64,000 bases of DNA from Haemaphysalis longicornis. Lineage: Eukaryota > Arthropoda > Arachnida > Ixodida > Ixodidae. Below are positions 12,780 to 21,626 of the stretch, in pieces. The translations under genes were made by a program, and so were the position numbers. Within the stretch, counting starts at the first letter, position 1; each line of letters begins with the position of its first letter. The stretch lies in the NCBI GenBank assembly GCA_013339765.2, contig CM023449.1:227723712-227787711 (forward strand). The letters are read 5' to 3'. The notes below the pieces were generated by a model. That model did not search any database, was not told the DNA's origin, and saw only the letters and a list, made by a program, of their open reading frames with translations.

Positions 12780-13190
12780 CAACTTGCTAGGCTGACGACA
12801 GAAGCATGGTTGCATGCAGTGGCTACATCTCGGAACAATTTAATTCCATGTACGACGCCGAAGAACTCGTTATTGCCTTAGCCTTCACCAAATCCTCTAG
12901 CAAAGTCATACTCACTGGCTCTCAAGCAGCCTGCCGCAGTTTCCTTTCAAAGAGGGTGGCACCAATGACCCTATACGTCAGCACTACCTTTCATCTCACC
13001 GAGTGCCGATCGTTTGGACACTTGCCCATGTCTCTGTAACGGGCAAACGCCCACCACCAACAGGCTCGCGAACTGGCCCACCGAGCCCCCGTATTCACCT
13101 CAGCTCCGACGCCACTTGTCGCCTATCAGGACTTTACTCAGTTTTACCGGATTCCCGGACACTCTCTCTCTCTCTCTCTCTCTCTCTGAT
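12780..13190 (+). pseudogene. LINE RNase H domain remnant
   Basis: The frame starting at 12806 contains AEELVIALAFTKSSSKVIL followed by a SQAAC motif, which fits the second helix and the DS-type strand of LINE-encoded RNase H; the usual Asp is Gly here (LTGSQ). Shifted by one base, 12990-13110 continues with IVWTLAH and a GN motif, which fits the C-terminal RNase H His region (family W-x-P-A-H). A CT microsatellite then breaks the frame. Domain order is known for I-group LINEs; the copy is clearly dead. Confidence 0.65.
13161..13188. repeat. CT dinucleotide microsatellite
   Basis: About 14 uninterrupted CT units. Confidence 0.95.
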
Positions 13191-13387
13191 ACGGCGCTTG
13201 GGCTTTGACGACCAAGAGAGGCAGGTAGCGGTGCATTGTGATGGCTCAGGTCCTCAACGTTGCTATGGCAGCGAAAATAGCGCTTTTTTGGACGCGAAAC
13301 ACTTATTGAACAATTCGCTGTTTACTACGCACAGGGAAGTCAATAGAAACTGGTGTTGCGTGAAGTCAAACAGCGCGCTTAGATAAA

Positions 13388-13652
13388 AAATCATGCACCC
13401 CTCCGTCTAACCACGACTAGGTTGAACGCGAAGCTATCTCGTGAGGGATACCTTGGTTTTCGTCTCAGTTTGTACTTTGCCTCGCCGACGGTTTTTACTA
13501 TGACTCGTAAAGCTTTGATTTTGACTCGCCCGCAATTTGAACTTTTGATCGCGGCGGCTTTGACTTTGACCCTTCGCCATCTCATTTCGCGCGGAGAAAG
13601 CTTTGCGTGCAACCATCGCCGTCATTAGTCTAAGCGGAGGGGTACATGATTA
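13388..13652. mobile_element. Small terminal-inverted-repeat element (MITE-like)
   Basis: The left end reads "atcatgcacccctccgtcta" and continues into "gttgaacgcgaagctatctc". The right end, reverse-complemented, reads "atcatgtacccctccgctta" and continues into "gttgcacgcaaagctttctc". The arms are about 60-70 bp and enclose a spacer with no transposase. The same arm recurs singly at 35486, 50325 and 53050, so it belongs to a dispersed family. Confidence 0.65.
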
Positions 13653-13675
13653 TCCTGTCTAATTTTGCAGTTCCA

Positions 13676-13900
13676 TGCACCCCTCTCCAAGTACAAACAG
13701 CTTCGACCGTGTCGGGAAATGGCGCAGTCAGATGGACGTCGGCTTCATAACGCGAGAAACCCAGGTTCGATTTCCACCACGGGAAGCGTTTTTTTTTTTC
13801 TTTCACTTTACCCACAATCATCATCACCGTCAGAGAAATTTGGCTTTCCTGCAACGTGTTTTCGACGCGGCATACGCCATTGAAAGCTTCGCTTTAAAAG
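13676..13900 (+). mobile_element. tRNA-like interspersed repeat, third family
   Basis: An A-box-like "atggcgcagtcagatgg" and a B-box-like "aggttcgatttcc" surround "cttcataacgcgag". A T-run follows, then "ctttcactttacccacaatc" and finally "gaaagcttcgctttaaaag". Parts recur at 35581-35690 (+), 50058-50215 (-) and 52595-52720 (-). This looks like a tRNA-derived SINE with an unusual initial module shared with the 13388-13652 inverted-repeat element. Confidence 0.55.
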
Positions 13901-14305
13901 AAACGTGAAGAGTACGGCTGCCATTCGCTGCCAAAAATAGCGGGACGGTGACACCTCGAAAGATATCGGTTAAAAGTATCAACGCGCTGGTGTATTTTAT
14001 GATTAACGAAATACTAATGAAAATAACGTGTGTCGGTGCCGTAAAACAATATCTGGGGCCGTATACGAATACTCTGCTGCTACCGTCTGCCCCGAATATC
14101 GTCTGCCAGATACCGCGCGGTCCTTCGCTCTAGTTTTTCGTCCGATTTTATTTTTCCTTTTCGTTCTCGTTCTGTCAGCAATGAAATAGGAACTCGTCCG
14201 ACACGCACATTTACCGATCAGTTCCGCTCCCAACAACAACGCCAGCATGCGCGTGGCACCGAGTTAGAAGCAGGAAAGCGCATTTCAGAACACATTGTAC
14301 AGCAC
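13901..14305. other. No supported gene
   Basis: No recognisable features. Confidence 0.4.
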
Positions 14306-14307
14306 GT

Positions 14308-14360
14308 CGCGTACGGCCTGTGTAGCGTCGGCGCGTTAAAACCTCATAACAATCAGTCAA
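14308..14360 (+). mobile_element. SINE 3' tail fragment
   Basis: "gtgtagcgtcggcgcgttaa" and the following "cctcataacaatcagtcaa" match the extreme 3' end of the main SINE. It is heavily 5'-truncated. Confidence 0.55.
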
Positions 14361-14897
14361 AGAGTGATCAAGCAAAATAATTCCAATAACAAATAGCTCT
14401 TTACACAAAAGGCCATACACAGCGATAGTTACACCAGCAGTAAAGTGTTTTTTACTCAAGCAAGCTTGCACTGCACAAGTTGGTGTAAGCAGTGATAGAA
14501 CTGACCTTCTCTCCAACACACTAAACACTGCACAAGTTGGGCTGGCGACAATGCAATTAGAACCGACCTTAATTGGGAAGGGTAACTAAGCATTGCCCTA
14601 GTCAGCCTAAGCCATGACTGGCAGACTCCGACTGGCAGACTGATCGCGATTCATGCCGCAGCCTAACCACAGCCAGAGCTTTTCCTCCGCGTGCGCCCAT
14701 TGGACGAACGTACGGTCACGTGCACGTGCACCTTTCAAGGCGCAGGCTTAGGGATAACTCTTGTTCGATTACGGCGGGGTGCCGGGTTAGCGCTGCGGTA
14801 GCGCGTGCACTTGGCTGCTGCCCCGGGTCCAAATCTCACATGAGCTTAACTGATGCTCTCTTAACGCGCCACGAACACAAAATACGACTGTGCTATA
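14361..14897. other. No supported gene; degenerate tRNA-like sequence near 14783-14840
   Basis: "gttagcgctgcggtag" and "gggtccaaatc" are spaced like A and B boxes, but the second is a poor match. A retroposon relic is possible. Confidence 0.35.
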
Positions 14898-15472
14898 CAG
14901 TAGACTATCCATAAACGGAGCTTCAAGGGACCGAAAATTTTAGTTCTATTTAACAGGAGTTCCATTCGCTAAGAGAGATGTGCAAAAAGAGATGTGCAAC
15001 AACGGAGGCTATTTACGGGGCCTCAACTCCGCGAGTGCTTACGAGCCACCGAATTTAGAAGACGGCAACGCGGTAATGAAGCACCACGATGGCTCGAACG
15101 AGGCGGCAGGAGCTAAGCCCTGTGACCTCGGCGACTTGAATCGATGCCGAATGACTAGAACAAGAACTGCGATATTGCATTCGTCGCGCTAACACGGCTG
15201 ACTACTAACGAGACAAGGCTGTCAAGGCCAACGAGGCTAACAACAAAAGCAAACAGCCGTAACCGGAATAAGGCGATGCTCATGGTAATGGGTCTGCAAC
15301 AAGTTCCATTTCCAATCCCGTTTACACGGTGACGCGTAAATTTTAGTTCCGATTACCGAAAGTTTTTGTACGTTATAATAAAAACCCAACCTACTTACAG
15401 GCTGGCTTTGTATTTTGTTCTGTTTCAGGGGCAATTCCGTTTAAGCGGTTTCCGTTTATCAAGATTTCACTG
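14898..15472. mobile_element. Tigger/pogo-like non-autonomous element, TA-flanked
   Basis: The element starts CAGTAGACTATCCATAAACG and its right end reverse-complements to CAGTGAAATCTTGATAAACG. Both ends are followed outside by TA, the target duplication of Tc1/mariner/pogo elements. The length is 575 bp with no transposase frame, so it would need a transposase in trans. Confidence 0.75.
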
Positions 15473-16250
15473 TATTTGAAAGAACTGGGCTTCAGTGTCT
15501 CACTCAGCTTCATTTCAGACACGAAAGATATTTTAAACAGATAAACGCTATTGGTACCAAAAACCTTTCTAATTTCGCTCTGCAGTGACGTGTTATGGGC
15601 AGGAGGGACGCCAGATAGGCCAGCATTGAGAACACACATTTTAGTGTGTTAACCGCGCGTTGCCATTCGGGTGATTTTATCAAAGGGAACAGAGGCCCCA
15701 CACAACCGCCCGGTAATGTGTCTAAGCGAGGGCTCTGTTCGGCGGCCGCCAGTCGCACAAACAAGATTTTGTGACGTCATAGAAAAGCTGTCGGAAAGTG
15801 GATGGGGAGTCGCCACTGCTTCACTTGTTTTCTTTAATATCTCCATTATTTCTTCGAAGTTACCATTTTGCTACCATTCGTATTGACACGAGCAACGACT
15901 ACCACCAATGTCACTTTTCGCGTCTTACGAGCACCTACAGTTTTCGCCCTAATACAGACTTCCATGAGACGTGTTCGGTCAGGCACATCGCTGCTTTAGC
16001 CCTGTAAGTACGCCGTCTGGATGAGTTGTGAGGTCGTTTGCACCCAGTCAGCGTGGCCCCCAACCGGGCTTCGATGTTGTCTTGGAGGTATGTTCAAGAA
16101 GCACGGGTCCACCGAAAGGTGCTAATTTCATGGGCGCTTGAGTGCTGAATGGGTAAGGCAGTGGTCCTTCTTGCTGGATGATCTTGTCAGGAGCCTAAAA
16201 TTGTCGGAGAGATAAACAAAAGGTAAAACGACAATTAAAACTCCGCCGAA
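15473..16250. other. No supported gene
   Basis: This lies immediately downstream (3') of the minus-strand gene ending at 16258. No canonical AATAAA is seen close behind its stop codon. No other feature is recognised. Confidence 0.4.
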
Positions 16251-16257
16251 TATATTA

Positions 16258-16452
16258 TTAGATGGGCTGATCTTCCTGTATCGCTTTCCGAAGGATATTA
16301 GCATGTGGGCAGGATGTTAGAGAGCGTTTACTACTGTGGATGCTGACAAGATTGCAACGCAATGGTTTATTCCGTCTTCCTGAGCTGCCGCCACTTATGT
16401 TTGCTTCGTCTAAGTTTGTTACGGTTCTCGTTGGTCTACACGGGAAGTCTTC
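16258..16452 (-). CDS. Exon 3: cytoplasmic tail and stop codon
   Basis: The acceptor is a T-rich stretch ending AATGAAG. It is phase 0 and encodes 64 residues then TAA at 16260-16258. The tail is Ser/Arg/Lys-rich with four Cys. It is the least certain exon, because the acceptor is only moderate and rests on the frame staying open in the right phase. Confidence 0.45.
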   Translation of the reverse strand, partial: EDFPCRPTRTVTNLDEANISGGSSGRRNKPLRCNLVSIHSSKRSLTSCPHANILRKAIQEDQPI

Positions 16453-18916
16453 CTTCATTACACATATCGTAAAAAACAAACAGTCCACTCTGATCTTCCA
16501 AATTATTGCGAATGATTATCAGCCCTCGCCTAGTACTCCATATGACTTTTTGCTTTCTCCGCACTTGTTTCTTACAGTTTTACACGAATATTACACCGTC
16601 TAAAAATTACACCGTCTAAAGCATTCCACCAACAAGTATAGAGCGCTAACAGACACAACTTTCTTGCCAGGCAACATCCGTACTTTTTTAAATGGGAGAA
16701 AAAATTACATTTTGAGAGCAGACGTACAACTTGTAAAAAAATTACCATTCCCTTCCCAAATAAAGCCGAGAGAAACGCGAAAGCTTCCTGAGATCAAAAC
16801 TGCGTCAAAAGTGCGCCAAAACCTTTGCTGAAAGTGCGTCCATTCGATCGTCAAACCTTCAAAACCGTAAGTCGCAACGAAGAACGGCTTCATGCGACGA
16901 TTTTTTTGTGCGGTATCTAAATGTACGCCTATACGTGGTTTACGAGATAAAGGTACTTCTTGTTCGTGATCGATGCGCGTGTATAGAAGCGTTCCTTTTT
17001 CGCCATTTCAAAGTAACTGTTTTGACACAATAGAAGCCTGGTTTCACGCACGCGCCGTGTGTGCAGAAATATTATCAGAGCTTTTTGGTCGACCAACCTG
17101 TCTATAGGGAAGTGCATTAGTTTTTTAAAGGACACTTACGGCCCACTAAGAAAGCTTTCGCTTTAAAAATTTAAGCCACAGACATGCAAACGATGTTAAA
17201 AGCAATGCAGGAGATGGAACTCGTACCTCCAGTCTCGAGCAGGCCAGTAAGAGACACACGCAGAGAACAATGATTGCGATCACGGCTTTCAAGGAGACGA
17301 TGATGGCGACAGGTAAAACCCACATCATTAGCTTGGTGCCTTCCTTCACGGTATAGTTGTACTCCTCGACGTTTTCTGCGAATTGAAGCAGCAGAGGGCA
17401 GAATGGAATCTCCGACAACTAATGGGTTATAACTCTAGACAAGCTCAAGTCAATTTGAAATTGTACTTTGAATTTCTTAGCGTGCAGGTCATGAAGTGCA
17501 AGAGGTAATAGCAAACTTTCTCCTCTTTGACGTTCTTTTAAGCGGTTGACTAAAGCAGCACAGTTGCTGGATTTTGTACAGCGTCGGAGCGTGAACCCAT
17601 TCGGTTTCAATGCGGAGGAATCTTAAAAAGAAAGGTATATTCTGCTTTCGATAAGTGTAATCGAACAACCTGCCACGGTGGCGCAGTGGCTCTGCTGCTG
17701 AGCCCAAAGACGTGGGTTCAATCCCGGCCGTGGTAGCCGCTTTTCAGATGAGGCGAAAAGCGAAAAAGCCCGTGTGTCGACATTTCGGTGCACGTTAAAG
17801 TTGTTCAGATGGTCTACATTAATACGGAGCCCTCAACTGCCGCGAGCCTTGTAGCCCAGGCGTAGTTTCGGCACGTTAAACCCCTTAATCAATGAATATA
17901 TGAATAGGGACAAGAAGAGAGTGGAGTGGGTCAGGGAACAAGCGCGCGTTAAGGACATATCAGTAGAAATTACGAAGAAGAAACGGACGTGGGCAGGGCA
18001 TGTAATGCGAAGGCAAGGTAACCACTGGTCATTAAGGGTAACAGAAGTAGATCCCTAGAGAAGGCAAGCGTGGCAGGGGGCGGCAGAAAGTTATACCCCT
18101 GTCACACGGCTCCTTTTCAATTGCCATTGAGTCGATGCGGATCGGGCGCTGCTACACGGCAGTTTCCAAGGCTTCCGAGCGCGATCGAACGAAAGCGGCG
18201 ATACTCTCGTCCCCGCTCAGTAATGGCACAGAAGGTGACTTCAGCTAACGCCACAAATTGTGTCAAATAACTTGACACAAATAAGAGTACGGTGACATTT
18301 ACATAGTTACGTAAACCTACGACCGCAGTGAAGTTACCAGACGCCGGCCCCAAGTACATTGTTAGCGCCATCTGGCGTAGCACGAGTGCAACCGGTGCAA
18401 CTTATCGATCGCGATTGAAACGTGCCGTGTAGCAGCGGCAGTGCGTCGAGCGCGCTCGAAAACTCGATCGCGATTCACTTCAATCGCGATTGAAAGTTCC
18501 CGTGTGACAGGGGTATTAAATGGGCAGATGAGATCAAGAAGTTTGCGAGAATAAATTGGTCGCAGTTAGCACTGGACCGGGGTAATTGGAGATTAATGGG
18601 CGAGGCCTTTGCCCTACAATGGGTGTAGATAGGATGATGATGATATGAACATGTTCTCCGAGCACGTTGGGTACTTACTCTTTCCTTTTTCCTCGATGCG
18701 CGTATGCCTCTCGTGTCCTCCCCGCGGGTCGTTCTTAATCCAATCACTGTCGTCGAGTCGTCGCGCAGGCCCGTAGACAAATGAAGACCGTGCATGTCGT
18801 GGCTTGCCGTCTTCGCCCACAAGCTCGGGAAGTTTGGTGGCCCTCGTCCGAAGAACAGCGCCAGAAAGACACATTGTCACAATTGCGACGATGGCGAACC
18901 TTGCAGGGAAGGTCAT
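16258..18916 (-). CDS. Three-exon gene for an unrecognised single-pass membrane protein
   Basis: Exons 18916-18679, 17375-17227 and 16452-16258 join in phase (1, then 0) to a protein of about 193 residues. Visible parts: a hydrophobic N-terminal signal peptide (residues about 1-20 to 26), a charged ectodomain with one N-glycosylation sequon (NYT, residues 86-88), one hydrophobic span (about 96-125, interrupted by Lys109) and a basic, Ser/Cys-containing tail of about 65 residues. This layout predicts a type I membrane protein. I do not recognise the family. Intron 1 (about 1.3 kb) holds a SINE and a LINE end in the opposite orientation; intron 2 is about 0.77 kb. The model is inferred from splice motifs; extra exons or a 5' non-coding exon are possible (an acceptor-like tract ends at 18987). 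Confidence 0.6.
16500..17226. other. Intron 2 of the 16258-18916 gene and flank
   Basis: AT-rich sequence without repeats I can name. A 62-codon minus-strand frame at 16705-16893 lacks convincing splice sites and is not called. Confidence 0.35.
17227..17375 (-). CDS. Exon 2: transmembrane segment
   Basis: It is preceded by a pyrimidine-rich tract ending TTCAATTCGCAG, a strong acceptor, and followed by GAG-GTACGAG, a good donor. Its length of 149 bases (2 + 49 codons) accepts the phase-1 exon 1. It encodes the sequon NYT and a 30-residue hydrophobic stretch beginning MMWVLPVAIIVSLK. A reading start further upstream (17418) is possible but would not match exon 1's phase. Confidence 0.65.
17671..17899 (+). 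mobile_element. SINE, main (Ruka-like) family, near full length
   Basis: A box "tggcgcagtggc" and B box "gggttcaatccc" are followed by the body ("gaggcgaaaagcgaaaaagc", "gtgcacgttaaag", "gcacgttaaacccc") and a short CAAT-like tail. It lies in intron 1 of the gene on the other strand, directly before a LINE 3' end. Confidence 0.85.
17905..18645 (+). mobile_element. LINE 3' end (C-terminal coding region and tail), split by a MITE
   Basis: The translation is nearly open and gives KKRTWAGHVMRRQGNHWSLR, a stop, a GAAESY stretch, then after the MITE RWADEIKKFARINWSQLALD and a GEAFALQWV motif. This is the well-known C-terminus of an arthropod LINE that ends in GATGATGAT; here the tail is "ggatgatgatgatat". 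It is 5'-truncated as usual for target-primed insertion, and carries stops. Clade (RTE- or CR1-like) is not settled by this end alone. Confidence 0.8.
18094..18515. mobile_element. 422-bp MITE with 16-bp inverted ends and TTA target duplication
   Basis: Both ends read TACCCCTGTCACACGG inward, a perfect 16-bp inverted repeat, and TTA flanks both sides (18091-18093, 18516-18518). The interrupted LINE should read AAAGTTA-GGTGGGC at this point, so the TTA duplication is independently supported. A 3-bp TTA/TWA duplication is typical of PIF/Harbinger elements. The inside has repeated "atcgcgattga" motifs and no transposase. Confidence 0.85.
18679..18916 (-). CDS. Exon 1: start codon, signal peptide and ectodomain
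   Basis: ATG at 18916 in a fair context (G at -3) opens 79 codons plus one base. The start MTFPARFAIVAIVTMCLSGA is a typical signal peptide; the rest is charged (GEDGKPRHA, DDSDW, RGGHERH). The exon ends at A-GTAAGTAC, a near-consensus splice donor, with the frame running on only 22 codons beyond it. Confidence 0.65.
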
Positions 18917-19029
18917 TGCGTTGTCGTGCCTGAACTCAGTCGCGTGCTTCGGCGATCAGTTGATCGGAGTCTCAACTCCTCCTTTGCTGGAAAACAAGTA
19001 TCGGAAGTTAGAAATATGCGCAGAACGTT

Positions 19030-19130
19030 TGATTTTCCCGCTGGGAAAATATTTCCGTCCGTCCGTACGCACGCACACTCTTTTGCCAAAAGTTTCCAGG
19101 CCACGTAAGGAGTTTCCAAGCGGTGGAGAC
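19030..19130 (-). repeat. Short dispersed repeat (ACGTGGCCTGGAAAC motif)
   Basis: On the minus strand it reads "acgtggcctggaaac" next to "ttggcaaaagagtgtgcgtg", and recurs on the plus strand at about 21435-21500 ("gtgtggcctggaaactcttc"). It lies just upstream of the 16258-18916 gene. Family unknown. Confidence 0.4.
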
Positions 19131-19750
19131 GTTAACACAAAGTCTAACCTCTCGAGCGCAAAAAGAAAAAAAAATCAGGGAAGCTTGCACTCACGCGCAA
19201 GACTTGAAGGGCGAAGCTGTTGTAGGTGATCACTGACGGCCACAAAGTTGAGTTTTAGAATCGTTGTGGTGTCGTGGTTGATGAAAGCTGCGTCGCATTT
19301 CATTGAACTTATGTTGAGCAAGGCCAGAGTGAGCTCGTAGTTTTGGTCGACGTTCTCGTACGCCACTCTTTACGCCTGACTTTTCGTCTCTAGCGGATGC
19401 TTTGCACGCCGAGCCTCTCGAAGCAGAGCGGCCTCTTCCCCCTCGGCCGTGCGAACTACCCGCGGCTGGGTCATGTGGAGTCAGGATCACCTACAGCAGC
19501 TTCGACATTCAAGTCTCGGCTCTTTTACGGTACAGAGCCCATGCGCACGACGACACGAGGACGAACCAACGAGGGGCGTACCCTATGACGTGTTTTTCTC
19601 ATTCTGGGCAAGTGTTGCCACCAAACGGTGAACGCTGGAGTTTTTTAGGCCAGCCCCCCACCCCCTCTCATGTTATGGTGGCTACCTAAGTCCTTGGTTT
19701 GACGAACGCGCGCCCGCTCAAAGCACGTGGGGAACGCCGGAGTTTTTTTC
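19131..19750. other. No supported gene
   Basis: No domain or repeat family recognised. It lies upstream of the minus-strand gene. Confidence 0.35.
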
Positions 19751-19751
19751 C

Positions 19752-20160
19752 TTTTTAAGTGCGAATGCACTTTATAAGCGACCCCAAAACCATCCACCGC
19801 CGGCGTCGGCGGCGGCGGCGTCGGCGTCCGCAGTGCTCCTCTATAAAGAAACACCATCCGGCGCCAGGTTTCGATCCGCGGACTTTGCGGCCGCAGCGCG
19901 ACGCTCTACCGACTAAGCCACGGACGCCACGCTGGATATCAGTGTTAGACGCGCCTTATATCTTTAACGCATTCAAACTACGTCGTCAGCGGCGTGCGTT
20001 GGCGACTCAGCGGCGTTATAGCGGCTTGATAACTGCGTGGTGTACACATGATACTACAAACCCGATGGAAGAGATGGAAGAGAAGGCGGCGAGGCGTTGG
20101 GCTGCGGGGGCCGAGCGCAAGCGCCGCAAGCGGGCTGACAACCGTGCATTCGCACTTTCA
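19752..20160 (-). mobile_element. Repeat with tRNA-like core and inverted AGTGCGAATGCAC ends
   Basis: The left end "aagtgcgaatgcacttta" and right end "gtgcattcgcacttt" are inverted copies. On the minus strand, 19935-19865 has an A-box-like "ggcttagtcggtagagc" and B-box-like "gatcgaaacc"; a related segment lies at 25995-26165 on the plus strand. A 218-codon plus-strand open frame over this region is arginine-rich from GGC repeats and is not considered a gene. Confidence 0.55.
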
Positions 20161-20194
20161 CATTCTCCCCCTCGGGGAAATGCGGGGGAATTTT

Positions 20195-20340
20195 TTAACA
20201 AGAGAGGGTTTTATGCCGGGATCCACCCAGATCTGACTGACGTCGTATCCGCGCGCCAGGATTTGAGCCAGAATCTCTGTCACCGCAACGGGAATAGCCA
20301 GGCGCCTTACCCCCTGCGCTATGAGGTGAAGCGGAGACGG
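20195..20340 (-). mobile_element. tRNA-derived SINE, second family, head plus body
   Basis: On the minus strand it has A-box-like "atagcgcagggggtaagg" and B-box-like "ggctcaaatcc", then "ggatacgacgtcagtcagat". That body is shared with 395-470 and 570-690, making this the reference copy in the window. Confidence 0.6.
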
Positions 20341-20344
20341 CTGT

Positions 20345-21620
20345 GTGAACGCGCCGTCAATCCTTCCTATAGCTTGTATTCAGTTGCAAGGTACGCATGC
20401 AGGCAAACCATGTGAGTGCGCCGTTACTGGTTACGTCGGTCTCCGCGGGATGGCGGCACTTGTCTTTGCTAAGCACATGATTTGTGTTGGACGTTCCAAA
20501 CTCTACCCCACCGAACGCGAAAGTAATGCCTCGAGTCCAATATGAGTGCGAGTAATAGCATCTCTGTTCACACCACCATTGAGAATCGGTTGAAACGTGG
20601 TAGACGACGGACGCCGGTGTTTTTTTTTTTTTCTTCGGCGTGCGGGCGCAGTGGCACAAGCCGCGCCATGTCCGTGGCGCGTCGGCCATGTCCGTGGCCG
20701 TCTGCAGTGTTGCCAAGCGAAGAAATTGACAGCTAAACTTTCCTATGAATACCGCCTATAGCCTCCTTCATTTAGATGGTGCTACCGTCTAGGAGGTGAA
20801 GCGAAGTAGTGCATCACGATGCTAATGAGCGCCGACCGATGGCGCCAGCTGAGCTCGACGCAACGCAGCCGTCTGCCGTACACTCCACGCAGCAGGAACG
20901 CAGTGGGCGCACACTTGCCAGAGGCACGCGCCAGCAGGTCGTCGCTAGCCATGCACACCCACAAGACAGCCCCGCAAGTAATGCCATTTCGCTGCCGCGG
21001 ACCGTGAGTACACCAAACGACTCACTGGCAACCAGTTCGGTTTCGTTCGCATGTTTTGCGAGCGCCTAGTGCTCCGGTGCGTGCAATCCAGTGTCTAATG
21101 TTTATGCGTCTGACGCTGTCACAACGACGAAATATAAATGGTGGTGTGCAAGTTCATATCAATGCAGAATAAACATTCAACTGATCTTGTGGAGGCACAT
21201 TTCACTTTCGTGTTTTGCCGATTCCTATGAAAGAGGGATCAAGCACATTTTTTGGGCAATATTGGTCAATCTCCTAAGTGGGTATGCTTCGCGTGACGAA
21301 CGTGCGCTCAAGGCACGCGTCCACAAGCGCTCGGTGAAAACTTCGGACACCATACACAAACGATTTTCTCAGCAGTTTCGCTGTGAATATGTGATTGCTG
21401 AAAGCTCCAATTTTAAACTTTTCTTTGGATGCTGTGTGGCCTGGAAACTCTTCACATGGCCTAAGAACGTTTGGAAAAGACCGTACGTGCTCATGTGTTC
21501 GCAATAGAGGGTACGAATACATCAATTATCGTCATATTTCGTGTTCTGATGCCGTCATTTAAAATAAAACCTTTCCTTGTTCTTTTAAGTTTCCGCTCCA
21601 TATGTCATCCCTGGCAAAAT
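20345..21620. other. No supported gene
   Basis: It contains a poly-T run at 20620-20631, an imperfect "ccatgtccgtggc" direct repeat near 20667-20700 and the short dispersed repeat near 21435. No gene is recognised. Confidence 0.35.
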
Positions 21621-21626
21621 GCATGT

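Noticed and set aside
19759..20415. 218-codon plus-strand open frame with an arginine run
   Set aside because: The run is a GGC/CGG repeat, and the frame crosses two tRNA-like repeat elements; it is a by-product of repeats.
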